Below are positions 8,174 through 16,970 of a stretch of 61,584 nucleotides of DNA, in pieces. A program made the translations under genes and the position numbers. The stretch's first letter is position 1. Every line of letters starts with the position of its first letter. Below the pieces are notes generated by a model that had not been told where the DNA came from, ran no database searches, and saw only the letters and a program-made list of their open reading frames with translations. The stretch is from an uncultured Agathobaculum sp. (GTDB lineage: Bacteria; Bacillota; Clostridia; Oscillospirales; Butyricicoccaceae): contig NZ_CALWJJ010000005.1 in assembly GCF_944380985.1 (NCBI RefSeq), positions 85,648 to 147,231 of the forward strand, in the 5' to 3' direction.

Positions 8174-9503
8174 CGCGCCCCGCTTGCTGATTGCGGGCAC
8201 AGGCTCGGGCTGCGGCAAGACGACTGTGACAAACGCCTTGCTGCGCGCGCTCGGGCGGCGGGGCGTGTGCCTTTCCGCATTTAAATGCGGGCCGGACTAT
8301 ATCGACCCCATGTTCCACACTGCGGTGCTGGGCATCCCGAGCCGCAACCTCGATCTGTTTTTTGTCGACGAGCGCGCGGTGCGCAGCCAGCTTGCGCGGC
8401 ATGTTCCGGCAAAGGGTATTGGCGTTATCGAGGGTGTAATGGGCTTGTATGACGGCGTTTCGGGCACGAGTGACATGGCCTCGTCCGCGCATCTTGCGCG
8501 CGCGACCGGCACGCCCGCCGTGCTCGTTGTGCGGCCGCGTGGGCAGTCGCTATCGCTTGCGGCCGAGATACAGGGTTTTCAGGATTTTGCGCCGAACACG
8601 CTCGGTGGCGTTATCTTAAACGGGGTTTCCAAGGAGATGTATCCGTTTTATAAGACAATCGCCGAGCGTACGGGTCTTGCTGTTTACGGCTTTTTGCCGC
8701 CCGTGCCCGCAGCCGAGATTCCCGACCGTCACCTTGGCCTTGTCACCGCGCAGGAGATCGAGGGCTTGCAGCGCAAGCTTGATCTGCTGGCGGACGCGGC
8801 CGAGGAGGGGCTTGATCTCGATAGGCTTTACGCCCTTGCGCGCACCGCGCCGCCGCTTGCGGATGAGGATGCACCGCTCGCCCCGGTGGCGGACAGGCCG
8901 GTACGCATTGCGCTGGCGCGTGACCAGGCGTTTTGCTTTTACTATGCGGACAATTTGGAGGTGTTGCGTGCGCTCGGCGCCGAGCTTTTCATGTTTTCAC
9001 CACTTGCGGACGATAAACTGCCCGACGGTGTCGACGGGCTGTACATCGGCGGCGGCTATCCCGAGCTGTATGCAGACAGGCTTGCCGCAAATCGCAGTAT
9101 GCGCGAAAGTATCCGTGCAGCGGTGCGTCGCGGTCTGCCGACGATTGCGGAGTGCGGCGGGTTTCTCTATCTGCACCGCACGCTGGATGGTGCGGAAATG
9201 GCGGGCGTGGTCGATGCGGACGCTCGCATGACCGAAAAGCTTCAGCCTTTCGGCTATGTGACGCTGACCGCTCAAAAAGACAATCTGCTTGGCCGCGCGG
9301 GCGAGAGCATTCGCGCGCACGAGTTTCACTATGCGCAGTCGGCGGACAGCGGCGGCGCGTTTTGTGCCCAAAAGTCAAATGGCCGCGCATGGCAGTGCGT
9401 GTACGCGACCGATACGCTGTACGCCGGCTTTCCGCATCTGTATTTTCGCGCAAATGTGGCGTTTGCGCAGAATTTTGTGCGTGCATGTGCACGAAAGAGG
9501 TGA
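8163..9503 (+). CDS. cbiA: Cobyrinic acid a,c-diamide synthase
   Basis: ATP- and glutamine-dependent amidation of the a and c side chains of (cobalt-)cobyrinate. The N-terminal dethiobiotin-synthetase-like domain has the P-loop GTGSGCGKTT near residues 10-19 and FKCGPDYIDP near 40-49. The C-terminal class I glutamine amidotransferase domain has GLYIGGGYPELYAD near 291-304 and its nucleophile Cys331 in IAECGGFLYL. Length of 446 residues is normal. The start lies within the end of cbiET, indicating coupled translation. Confidence 0.97.
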   Translation: MQSNAPRLLIAGTGSGCGKTTVTNALLRALGRRGVCLSAFKCGPDYIDPMFHTAVLGIPSRNLDLFFVDERAVRSQLARHVPAKGIGVIEGVMGLYDGVSGTSDMASSAHLARATGTPAVLVVRPRGQSLSLAAEIQGFQDFAPNTLGGVILNGVSKEMYPFYKTIAERTGLAVYGFLPPVPAAEIPDRHLGLVTAQEIEGLQRKLDLLADAAEEGLDLDRLYALARTAPPLADEDAPLAPVADRPVRIALARDQAFCFYYADNLEVLRALGAELFMFSPLADDKLPDGVDGLYIGGGYPELYADRLAANRSMRESIRAAVRRGLPTIAECGGFLYLHRTLDGAEMAGVVDADARMTEKLQPFGYVTLTAQKDNLLGRAGESIRAHEFHYAQSADSGGAFCAQKSNGRAWQCVYATDTLYAGFPHLYFRANVAFAQNFVRACARKR

Positions 9504-9509
9504 TAAGCG

Positions 9510-10568
9510 GTGGATCTCAGACAGACAATTACAGCAGTGCGGCCTGTGTGTGAGGACAGCCGCGCCGCAGTGCGCCGCCGGTTTTCCGATATTGCGATCC
9601 CGCTGGGCAGCCTTGGGCTGCTGCAAGAAGCGGTCGCGCAGCTCGGCGCGATCCAGCGCACGGTACGCCCGTTGATTGAAAGGCGTGTGGTTGTCATTTT
9701 CTGTGCGGATAATGGTGTAGTTGCGCAGGGCGTGACCCAGTGTGGGCAGGAGATCACCGCGACCGTGGCTGAAAATATGGACCGCGGGCAGTCGACCGTC
9801 TGCCTGATGGCGCGGCATATTGGCATGGACAGCCTGCCGGTTGACATTGGTATCGTGCGCGACGTTCAGGGGGCGCGCATTATACGGCGTAAGATTCGGT
9901 ACGGTACGGCGGATATGACAAAAGAGCCTGCGATGACACGGGAGGAGGCAGTGCGTGCGCTCGAGACCGGTATCGCGCTTGCCGGACACTGCGCCGCGCA
10001 GGGCTATCAGCTTGTGTGCGGCGGCGAGATGGGCATCGGCAACACGACCTCGAGTGCGGCTGTCGCCGCTGCGCTGACCGGCGCGGCGGCAGTGGATGTC
10101 ACCGGCCGAGGCGCAGGGCTTTCTTCCGCAGGGCTTATGCGCAAGGTGCGCGCGGTTGAGGCCGCGCTCTCCCTGCACCGGCCAGACCCCGGCGACCCCA
10201 TCGATGTGCTGCATAAGGTCGGTGGGCTGGACATCGCGGGGCTTGCCGGACTGTATCTTGGCGCGGCGGCATGCGGCCTGCCGGTCGTGCTGGACGGCGT
10301 GATCTCGTGCGCCGCCGCGCTGATTGCGGTGCGGCTGTGCCCGGCTGTGCACGGCTATCTAATTGCGGCGCATCAATCGGCCGAACCCGCGGGCAGGCTG
10401 CTGCTCGAAACGCTTGGCTGCACGCCGTTTATCAGCGCGGGCATGCGCCTTGGTGAAGGTACGGGCGCGGTCGCGGCGGTCGCGCTGCTCGATCTTGTGC
10501 TGGCGGCATATAACGGCATGCCGCGCTTTGACGAGGTGGGAATTGAGCCGTACCGGCCGTTAAGCTAA
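9510..10568 (+). CDS. cobT: Nicotinate-nucleotide--dimethylbenzimidazole phosphoribosyltransferase
   Basis: Makes the alpha-ribazole phosphate used for the lower nucleotide loop of cobalamin. The 352-residue protein has the GSLGLLQEA segment near 31-39, FCADNGVVAQGVTQ near 68-81, GEMGIGNTTSSAA near 172-184, and the catalytic glutamate region LGEGTGA with Glu316. The GTG start follows AAAGAGGTGATAAGC. No bluB or bza gene is in the window, so the origin of the lower base is open. Confidence 0.97.
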   Translation: MDLRQTITAVRPVCEDSRAAVRRRFSDIAIPLGSLGLLQEAVAQLGAIQRTVRPLIERRVVVIFCADNGVVAQGVTQCGQEITATVAENMDRGQSTVCLMARHIGMDSLPVDIGIVRDVQGARIIRRKIRYGTADMTKEPAMTREEAVRALETGIALAGHCAAQGYQLVCGGEMGIGNTTSSAAVAAALTGAAAVDVTGRGAGLSSAGLMRKVRAVEAALSLHRPDPGDPIDVLHKVGGLDIAGLAGLYLGAAACGLPVVLDGVISCAAALIAVRLCPAVHGYLIAAHQSAEPAGRLLLETLGCTPFISAGMRLGEGTGAVAAVALLDLVLAAYNGMPRFDEVGIEPYRPLS

Positions 10569-10621
10569 GGCGCAGGTTCAAAGACACCCCATCGGGCAAT
10601 GCAGACGGGAGGAGGAAAGCC

Positions 10622-11152
10622 ATGCTGATCCTTGTCACAGGCGGCGCGGCAAGCGGTAAGTCCGCGCATGCGGAACGGCTTTTGTGTGAAAACGCGGCGG
10701 GTGCGCGCCTGTATCTTGCGACCATGCAGCCCTTTGGCGCACCGGCGCAAAGGCGCATTGTACGGCACCGCGCGATGCGGCAGGATAAGGGTTTTCAGAC
10801 GATCGAGCGGCCGCTCGACCTTGCGGGGTTTGCGCCTGCACAGCGGTATGATGGTATTTTGCTTGAGGATATGGGCAACCTGCTCGCAAACGAGCTGTTC
10901 TCACCTGCAGGTTCGAAAGACGCGGCGTTTGACAGCATCCTTGTAGGGATAGCGCGCCTGCAAGACTGCTGCCAGACGCTGGTCATCGTGACAAACGAGG
11001 TGTTTTCGGACGGCCTGGACTACCCGGCCGAGACCGTCCGATATATTCGTCTGCTCGGGCAGCTAAACACGGCGCTCGCTGCACGTGCAGAAGCGGTCTA
11101 TCAATCGGTGTGCGGTATTTTGCTGCCCATTGGGGAGGGGGAGAGGCGATGA
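10622..11152 (+). CDS. cobU: Adenosylcobinamide kinase / adenosylcobinamide-phosphate guanylyltransferase
   Basis: Phosphorylates adenosylcobinamide and attaches GMP. The 176-residue product has the CobU P-loop TGGAASGKSAHAE near 6-18, then YLATMQPFG near 31, and TNEVFSDGLDYPAETVRY near 122-139, the nucleotide-binding loop before the helical C-terminus. The ATG has GGAGGAGGAAAGCC upstream. A second, shorter CobU-like gene lies after cobS (11934-12269), which may explain any division of labour. It overlaps cobS by four bases. Confidence 0.93.
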   Translation: MLILVTGGAASGKSAHAERLLCENAAGARLYLATMQPFGAPAQRRIVRHRAMRQDKGFQTIERPLDLAGFAPAQRYDGILLEDMGNLLANELFSPAGSKDAAFDSILVGIARLQDCCQTLVIVTNEVFSDGLDYPAETVRYIRLLGQLNTALAARAEAVYQSVCGILLPIGEGERR

Positions 11153-11934
11153 AAAGCGCATGGAGCGGCTTTCTGGTCGCGTTTTCGCTCTACTCGGCGG
11201 TGCCCGTGCCGCAGGTGCAGTGGAAAAGGCGTACTATGCGTTGGGCGCTGTCTTTCCTGCCGCTCGTGGGCGTACTGATCGGCGCGGCCGAATGGCTGTG
11301 GTATCTGTTCTGCGCGCATTATAACGCGGCGACTCTATTTTACGCGGCGGGCGCGGCGATTCTCCCGCTTATTCTCTCGGGCGGCATTCATTTAGACGGC
11401 CTGTGCGACACCTGTGATGCGCTTTGCTCATACGGCGCGCGCGAAAAGCGGTTGGCTATTCTCAAAGATCCGCATGTCGGCGCGTTCGGCCCGATGTGGC
11501 TTGCGGCCTTTCTGCTGGCCGAGGCGGCATGCTTTGCGCAGATTTATGAGACGTCACAGTTTTTGCCGCACGCGTGCGCAGGCTTTGCGATAGCGCGAAC
11601 GCTGGGCGGATGCAAGGTTGTACTGTCGCCCTGCGCTAAAGACAGCGGTCTGGCGCATCTTTTTGCGGAAAACAGCGATAAAAGGGCGGTCGCCGCCACG
11701 CTGATGGCCGAGTTTGCACTGCTTGTGACAGTCGCCGGGCTGCTGGTGTTTGATCTGCCGCGGGGCGGATGGGTGACCGGACTAATGGCGCTTATGCTGC
11801 TGCTGTGGTACGGGCTGCACGAAAGACTGACGCGCCGTGCGTTCGGCGGCGTTACAGGCGATCTTGCGGGCTTTTGCATTTCGGTATCCGAGCTGATTGT
11901 GCTGGCCTGCGCCGCGTTGGGAGGATTGATTTGA
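11149..11934 (+). CDS. cobS: Adenosylcobinamide-GDP ribazoletransferase (cobalamin synthase)
   Basis: Integral membrane enzyme joining adenosylcobinamide-GDP and alpha-ribazole. The 261-residue product has several hydrophobic segments and the family's acidic signature GGIHLDGLCDTCDAL near 81-95, followed by KDPHVGAFG near 108-116. The ATG overlaps the cobU stop. The stop shares one base with the start of the following small gene. Confidence 0.95.
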   Translation: MKSAWSGFLVAFSLYSAVPVPQVQWKRRTMRWALSFLPLVGVLIGAAEWLWYLFCAHYNAATLFYAAGAAILPLILSGGIHLDGLCDTCDALCSYGAREKRLAILKDPHVGAFGPMWLAAFLLAEAACFAQIYETSQFLPHACAGFAIARTLGGCKVVLSPCAKDSGLAHLFAENSDKRAVAATLMAEFALLVTVAGLLVFDLPRGGWVTGLMALMLLLWYGLHERLTRRAFGGVTGDLAGFCISVSELIVLACAALGGLI

Positions 11935-12269
11935 TGACGGTATTATTGGTTGGCGGCGCGTATCAGGGCAAGGCCGCGCTTGCAAGGCAGCTGTATCCCG
12001 CGCTTCCACTTATCCGGGATTTGCACGCGCGTGTGCGAAACGAGCTTGCCGCCGGGCGCGACCCGATGGCGTTGCTGGATAGTCTGCGCGGCCATGCTGT
12101 GACCTGCGATGAGGTCGGCTGCGGCGTTGTGCCGGTCGACCGCGCGGACGAAACCTACCGCGAGGCGGTCGGCCGGCTGTGCTGCGCGGTCGCGGCCGAG
12201 GCGGATGCCGTTGTGCGTGTTACAGCGGGTGTGCCGCAGTGGATTCGGGGGGAGAAGCCATGTATGTGA
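11934..12269 (+). CDS. Small CobU-like nucleotide-binding protein
   Basis: An 111-residue protein whose N-terminus MTVLLVGGAYQGKAALA resembles the CobU P-loop but replaces the usual GKS with GKA. The C-terminal half, CDEVGCGVVPVDRADETYRE near 62-81, then AVAAEADAVVRVTAGVPQ, matches the CobU region with EVGxGIVP and the C-terminal helix. The central part of CobU is missing. Start and stop overlap cobS and cbiB, so it is co-translated. I infer a trimmed CobU paralogue, perhaps an accessory or one-activity enzyme; function is not established by the sequence. Confidence 0.75.
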   Translation: MTVLLVGGAYQGKAALARQLYPALPLIRDLHARVRNELAAGRDPMALLDSLRGHAVTCDEVGCGVVPVDRADETYREAVGRLCCAVAAEADAVVRVTAGVPQWIRGEKPCM

Positions 12270-13228
12270 CAAGCGCCGTCGTGCTTGGCTTTATGCTTGA
12301 CTGGCTCCTGGGCGATCCGACATGGCTGCCGCATCCCATCCGTGCGATAGGGGGGCTTTCATCGCTTGCGGAAAGGCTGCTGCTGCGGCTGTTTCCCAAA
12401 ACACCGCGCGGGATGACCGCAGCGGGCGTACTGCTGTGGCTTATTGTGTGCGGTGTCAGCTTTGCCGTGCCGTTTTTGCTGCTGCGCTGGCTGCGCGGCG
12501 TCAATTTCTGGCTGGGTTTTGGCGTGGAGACACTGCTGTGCTGGATGATTTTCGCGCGCAAAAGCCTTGCGGACGCGGGCGTGCATGTATATGCTGCGCT
12601 TGACCGGTCGCTTGAGGATGGGCGAAAGGCGGTCGGTATGTACGTCGGCCGGGATACGGCCGCGCTCGACCGGGAGGGCGTTATCCAGGCTGCGGTCGAG
12701 ACCGTGGCCGAGAACACGACCGACGGCGTTGTCGCACCCATGCTGTTTATGCTGATCGGCGGCGCGCCGCTCGGCTTTCTCTACAAGGCGGTTAATACGC
12801 TCGACTCGATGGTCGGCTACCATACCGATAAATACGAGCACTTCGGCAAGTTTTCCGCGCGGCTGGACGATGTTTTTAATTTCATTCCCGCGCGGATAGC
12901 CGCCGCCTGCATGATCGCGGGCGCGGGCATGCTGCATCTGGACAATCGCAACGCACTGCGCGTCTACCGCCGTGACCGCAGCAAGCATAAAAGTCCGAAC
13001 GCGGGGCAGACCGAATCGGTCTGCGCAGGCGCGCTGCACATTCGGCTTGGCGGGGATGCGCGCTATTTCGGCAAAACGGTCAAAAAAGCTGCGCTCGGCG
13101 ATGCCGGCCGGGAGATAAACCGCGGTGACATTCTGCGTGCGGTCGATTTAATGACCACAGCAAGCGTGTTCGCGCTCGTGCTGTGCGCGGCTTTCAGGCT
13201 GACCGCCGACTGGCCGCTGCTCGGCTGA
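12260..13228 (+). CDS. cbiB: Adenosylcobinamide-phosphate synthase
   Basis: Membrane enzyme that attaches aminopropanol (phosphate) to adenosylcobyric acid. The 322-residue protein starts with a hydrophobic stretch, then DWLLGDPTWLPHPIRAIG near 15-32, and later VETVAENTTDGVVAPM near 148-163, NTLDSMVGYHTDKYEHFG near 181-198, and SPNAGQTESVCAGAL near 246-260, all CbiB signatures. The ATG is preceded by GGGGAGAAGCC. It overlaps the small CobU-like gene by ten bases and is followed by cobD, which makes its substrate. Confidence 0.96.
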   Translation: MYVTSAVVLGFMLDWLLGDPTWLPHPIRAIGGLSSLAERLLLRLFPKTPRGMTAAGVLLWLIVCGVSFAVPFLLLRWLRGVNFWLGFGVETLLCWMIFARKSLADAGVHVYAALDRSLEDGRKAVGMYVGRDTAALDREGVIQAAVETVAENTTDGVVAPMLFMLIGGAPLGFLYKAVNTLDSMVGYHTDKYEHFGKFSARLDDVFNFIPARIAAACMIAGAGMLHLDNRNALRVYRRDRSKHKSPNAGQTESVCAGALHIRLGGDARYFGKTVKKAALGDAGREINRGDILRAVDLMTTASVFALVLCAAFRLTADWPLLG

Positions 13229-13246
13229 CAGAAAGGAGGGGCGGGT

Positions 13247-14305
13247 ATGCCCGAATATATACACGGCGGGGATGTGTATTCCTATGCGGCGGCCTACGGC
13301 GGCATGCCGCTCGACCTATCCGCCAACATTAATCCCTTTGGTATGCCGGAGACGGTCCGGCAGGCGATGCATGCGGCGGTCGACGGCTGCACGCGCTATC
13401 CCGACCCGTTCTGCCGCGCGGCGCGGCGCGCGATCGGTGCGGCCGAGGGCGTCGATCCTGCACAAATCTACTGCGGTGGCGGCGCGGCCGACGTACTCGA
13501 CCGGCTAGCGGCTGTGCTGCGCCCGAAAACCGCGCTGCTGACCGCTCCTACCTTTGCGGAATACGAGCGCACACTTGCAGATGCGCACCTTCAATTTCAT
13601 CTGCTGCACGAGGACGAGGGCTTTGCGGTCACCGAGCGGATCCTTTTGAATATTACGCCCGATACTAGCGCGGTGTATCTGTGCAATCCCAACAACCCGA
13701 CCGGCCGCACGATCAAGCCGCGCCTGCTGCGCATGATTGCGGAAAAGTGCGCGCAAAGCAATACGTGGCTGATCGTGGACGAGTGCTTTGGTGATTTTTT
13801 GTCCGAGCCGGCGCGGCATACGCTGAAAGGCCTGTTGGCAAATTACCCAAAGCTGGTGCTGCTGCGGGCATATACCAAGATGTACGCCGTGCCGGGCGTG
13901 CGCTTTGGTTGGTGCATGACAGCAAATACCGATCTTATCGAGGGGTTGTACCGTGCAGGACAGCCGTGGAATGTATCCGTCATCGCGCAGGCGTGCGCCG
14001 CAGCGGCGGCGGGCGAGCGGAGTTTTGCCCGGCAGACCGCGTTGCGCATTGCGGACGAGCGCGCGCACATTATTTCCGAGCTTTGCCGGCGTGGACTGAC
14101 TGTCTTCCCGGGTGAGGCGAACTTCGTGCTCTTCCGCGCGAAGGATACCGCGCTGCGCGAGAAGCTCATGGCGTACGGCGTGCTCATCCGGGATTGCGCA
14201 AACTACCGTGGCCTCGGCGCGGGATACTACCGCATTGCGGTTAAAACGCGAGCGGATACCGCGCGGCTGCTTGCTGCGCTGGACAGCATACAGGAGGGGC
14301 ACTGA
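13247..14305 (+). CDS. cobD: L-threonine-O-3-phosphate decarboxylase (CobD-type aminotransferase fold)
   Basis: PLP enzyme making (R)-1-amino-2-propanol O-phosphate for CbiB. The 352-residue protein has LDLSANINPFGMPE near 22-35, CNPNNPTGR near 146-154, DECFGDF near 177-183, and the PLP lysine Lys211 in AYTKMYAVPGVRFGW. A histidinol-phosphate aminotransferase is the nearest alternative; direct adjacency to cbiB and cobQ favours CobD. The ATG follows AAAGGAGGGGCGGGT, a strong ribosome binding site. The stop overlaps the cobQ start. Confidence 0.93.
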   Translation: MPEYIHGGDVYSYAAAYGGMPLDLSANINPFGMPETVRQAMHAAVDGCTRYPDPFCRAARRAIGAAEGVDPAQIYCGGGAADVLDRLAAVLRPKTALLTAPTFAEYERTLADAHLQFHLLHEDEGFAVTERILLNITPDTSAVYLCNPNNPTGRTIKPRLLRMIAEKCAQSNTWLIVDECFGDFLSEPARHTLKGLLANYPKLVLLRAYTKMYAVPGVRFGWCMTANTDLIEGLYRAGQPWNVSVIAQACAAAAAGERSFARQTALRIADERAHIISELCRRGLTVFPGEANFVLFRAKDTALREKLMAYGVLIRDCANYRGLGAGYYRIAVKTRADTARLLAALDSIQEGH

Positions 14306-15801
14306 TGGCAAAGTGCATTATGGTGCAGGGCACCTGCTCGAACGCAGGCAAAAGCCTGATATGTGCGGCGCTGTGCCGTATTTTCCGGCAGGATGGTTAC
14401 AAGACCGCGCCGTTTAAGGCGCAAAACATGGCGCTTAACTCTTTTGTCACCGCGGACGGCCGTGAGATGGGTCGCGCGCAGGCTGTGCAGGCTGCGGCCG
14501 CGGGTATTGTGCCCGATGTGCGCATGAATCCCGTGCTGCTCAAGCCGACAAGCGACGTCGGCTCGCAGGTGATCGTGATGGGCAAGGCGCGCGGCAATCG
14601 CACCGCACGCGAATACTGGGGCGATAAGCGTGCGCTCCTCCCGGTTGTAAAGGAGGCGTACGATAGCCTGTCTGCTGAATATGACATCATCGTTATCGAG
14701 GGTGCGGGCAGTCCGGCCGAGATCAACTTAAGGCAGGACGACATCGTCAACATGGGGCTGGCAAAGCTGGTGGACGCGCCCGTGCTGCTCGTGGGCGACA
14801 TCGATCGCGGCGGCGTATTCGCCGCGCTTTACGGCACAGTAAAGCTGCTTGAGGATGACGAGCAGGCGCGCATCAAGGGGCTTGTCATCAACAAATTCCG
14901 CGGTGATGTGGACATCCTGCGCCCCGGCCTGCGTCAGCTTGAGCAGCTTACCGGCAAGCCGGTCGTCGGCGTTGTGCCATACGGCCGGTTCGACATCGAC
15001 GATGAGGACAGCCTGGCCGAGCGGCTGGACAGCGCGGGCGGCGCTCAACAGGTGCGCATAGCAGTCGTGCGGCTGCCGCGGCTTTCAAACTTTACGGACT
15101 TTTCCGCGCTTGCGCGCGTGCCTGGCGTGGGCGTGCTTTACGCAGACAGGCCCGCGCAGATAAAGGACGCCGACCTCATCATTCTGCCGGGCACCAAGAA
15201 CACGCTCGGCGACCTCAAATGGCTGCGCGAGAGTGGTATGGAGGCTGCGATCTTTCAGCAGCACGCGGCTGGCACGCCGGTGTTCGGTGTATGCGGTGGG
15301 TATCAGATCATGGGTGAAACAGTATCCGACCCCACCGGCGCGGAGGGTGGCGGCAGCCTGCACGGCATGGGGCTGCTGCCGGTCGATACCGTGCTCCGTC
15401 CGCAAAAGATAACGACGCAGTCTACGGGCACGCTGGGCATGCTTTCGGGTATGCTCGCGCCGCTCTCCGGCATGGCGGTTACAGGATATGAGATACACAT
15501 GGGGCACAGTGTGTGCCGGCCGGGCGCGCTGCCGTTCGCACGGCTCTTGCGCGCGGAACAGCCGGCCTTTGAGGATGGCTGCCAGGCCGAAAACGCTTAC
15601 GGCACCTATCTGCACGGCGTGTTTGACGCGCCGGGCGTGGCGTCAATGCTCGCGCGGACGCTCGCTGCCCGCCGCGGCGTGATGCTTTCCGGCGCCGCGT
15701 ATGACGCGGTGCGCTATCAGGAAGAACAGTATGGCCGTCTTGCGGATACCGTGCGGCAGTCGCTGGATATCAATATGATCTATCGAATACTGGAGGAATA
15801 A
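14305..15801 (+). CDS. cobQ: Cobyric acid synthase
   Basis: Glutamine-dependent amidation of the b, d, e and g side chains of adenosylcobyrinic acid a,c-diamide (CbiP in the Salmonella scheme). The 498-residue product has GTCSNAGKSLICAAL near 9-23, PFKAQNMALNS near 35-45, a central IEGAGSPAEINL near 130-141, and a class I amidotransferase domain with nucleophile Cys330 in FGVCGGYQIMG and YGTYLHGVFD near 432-441. Length is normal. Position between cobD and the adenosyltransferase is typical for clostridial cob clusters. Confidence 0.97.
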   Translation: MAKCIMVQGTCSNAGKSLICAALCRIFRQDGYKTAPFKAQNMALNSFVTADGREMGRAQAVQAAAAGIVPDVRMNPVLLKPTSDVGSQVIVMGKARGNRTAREYWGDKRALLPVVKEAYDSLSAEYDIIVIEGAGSPAEINLRQDDIVNMGLAKLVDAPVLLVGDIDRGGVFAALYGTVKLLEDDEQARIKGLVINKFRGDVDILRPGLRQLEQLTGKPVVGVVPYGRFDIDDEDSLAERLDSAGGAQQVRIAVVRLPRLSNFTDFSALARVPGVGVLYADRPAQIKDADLIILPGTKNTLGDLKWLRESGMEAAIFQQHAAGTPVFGVCGGYQIMGETVSDPTGAEGGGSLHGMGLLPVDTVLRPQKITTQSTGTLGMLSGMLAPLSGMAVTGYEIHMGHSVCRPGALPFARLLRAEQPAFEDGCQAENAYGTYLHGVFDAPGVASMLARTLAARRGVMLSGAAYDAVRYQEEQYGRLADTVRQSLDINMIYRILEE

Positions 15802-15804
15802 ACA

Positions 15805-16335
15805 ATGAAAGACACTGGACTGATCCACATCTATTGCGGCGACGGCAAGGGCAAGACGACCGCGTCTGTCGGCCTTGTTGTGCGGCATGCGGGCGCGGGT
15901 GGCAAGGTGGTGTTCGCGCAGTTTCTGAAAGACGGCACCTCGAGCGAGTGCCGCTCGCTGGCAAAGTTTGAAAACGTCACTATGCTGGCCGCCAACCCCA
16001 GCAGCAAATTTTCTTATCAGATGACCGAAGAGGAAAAGCGGCAGTGCACCGAGGCGATCGGCCGCATGTTCACCGCTGCGACCGACTTTGCCGTGCGCGA
16101 AGGCGCGACACTGCTTGTGCTGGACGAGGCGTGTGCCGCGATCTCCTGCGGCTTTCTGCCCGAAAGCGAGCTGCTCTCGTTTCTCGACAGCAAGCCGGAG
16201 ATGCTTGAGGTCGTGATGACCGGGCGCGGCCCATCGGAGGCGCTGCAGGCGCGCGCCGATTATATCACGGAAATGGTAAAGCGCCGGCACCCATTTGACA
16301 AGGGCATTCCCGCGAGAAAGGGGATCGAGCTATGA
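15805..16335 (+). CDS. cobO: Cob(I)yrinic acid a,c-diamide adenosyltransferase, CobA/BtuR type
   Basis: Attaches the 5'-deoxyadenosyl group to the reduced corrinoid. The 176-residue protein opens with IHIYCGDGKGKTTASVGL near 6-23, the CobO P-loop, followed by VFAQFLKDGTSSE near 36-48, LLVLDEACAA near 96-105 and VMTGRGPSEAL near 137-147. A second adenosyltransferase type (PduO) is not seen. It is three bases downstream of cobQ and overlaps cbiC by four bases. Confidence 0.95.
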   Translation: MKDTGLIHIYCGDGKGKTTASVGLVVRHAGAGGKVVFAQFLKDGTSSECRSLAKFENVTMLAANPSSKFSYQMTEEEKRQCTEAIGRMFTAATDFAVREGATLLVLDEACAAISCGFLPESELLSFLDSKPEMLEVVMTGRGPSEALQARADYITEMVKRRHPFDKGIPARKGIEL

Positions 16336-16967
16336 ATGGACGCATGCAGCCCGCAGAGATCGAAAAGCGCAGTTTTGCGATCATCACCAAAGAACTTGGC
16401 GCGCGGACTTTTCCGGCGGGCGTCGAGGAGGTCGTCAAGCGCGTCATCCACACAAGCGCGGATTTTGACTATGCCGACAATCTTTGCTTTTCGCCCGCGG
16501 CGGTCAAAAAGGGTAAGGCTGCGCTCACAGCGGGAGCGACCGTCGTGACCGACACCAATATGGCGCTTGCAGGCATCAACAAGGGTATGCTCGCAGGGCT
16601 GGGCGGCCGCGCGGTATGCCTGATGGCCGACGAGGCGGTCGCGCGCGAGGCCAAGGCGCGCGGTGTCACGCGCGCCACCGTGTCGATGGAACACGCCGCA
16701 CGGATGGAGGGGCCGCTGGTCTTTGCCATTGGCAACGCGCCCACCGCGCTCATCCGTCTGCATGAGTTGATTGAAGAGGGCGCAGTGTCGCCCGCGCTTG
16801 TTATTGGCGTGCCGGTTGGGTTTGTCAACGTGGTCGAGTCCAAAGAGCGGTTTATTGGCGGCGATACGCCGTATATCATCGCGCGCGGGCGCAAAGGCGG
16901 CTCGAATGTTGCTGCGGCGATTGTAAACGCGCTATTATATCAGCTTGTCGAGCGGGAGGGGTTTTAA
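16332..16967 (+). CDS. cbiC: Precorrin-8X / cobalt-precorrin-8 methylmutase
   Basis: Moves the C11 methyl group to C12 to give (cobalt-)cobyrinic acid. The 211-residue protein has the catalytic histidine His40 in RVIHTSADFDYADNL, a DTNMALAGIN segment near 75-84, and the Gly-rich GNAPTALIRLHEL near 136-148 and GVPVGFVNVVESK near 157-169. Length fits the family. It is followed three bases later by cbiK, so a late-pathway mutase and an early-pathway chelatase are adjacent. Confidence 0.96.
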   Translation: MNGRMQPAEIEKRSFAIITKELGARTFPAGVEEVVKRVIHTSADFDYADNLCFSPAAVKKGKAALTAGATVVTDTNMALAGINKGMLAGLGGRAVCLMADEAVAREAKARGVTRATVSMEHAARMEGPLVFAIGNAPTALIRLHELIEEGAVSPALVIGVPVGFVNVVESKERFIGGDTPYIIARGRKGGSNVAAAIVNALLYQLVEREGF

Positions 16968-16970
16968 GAG

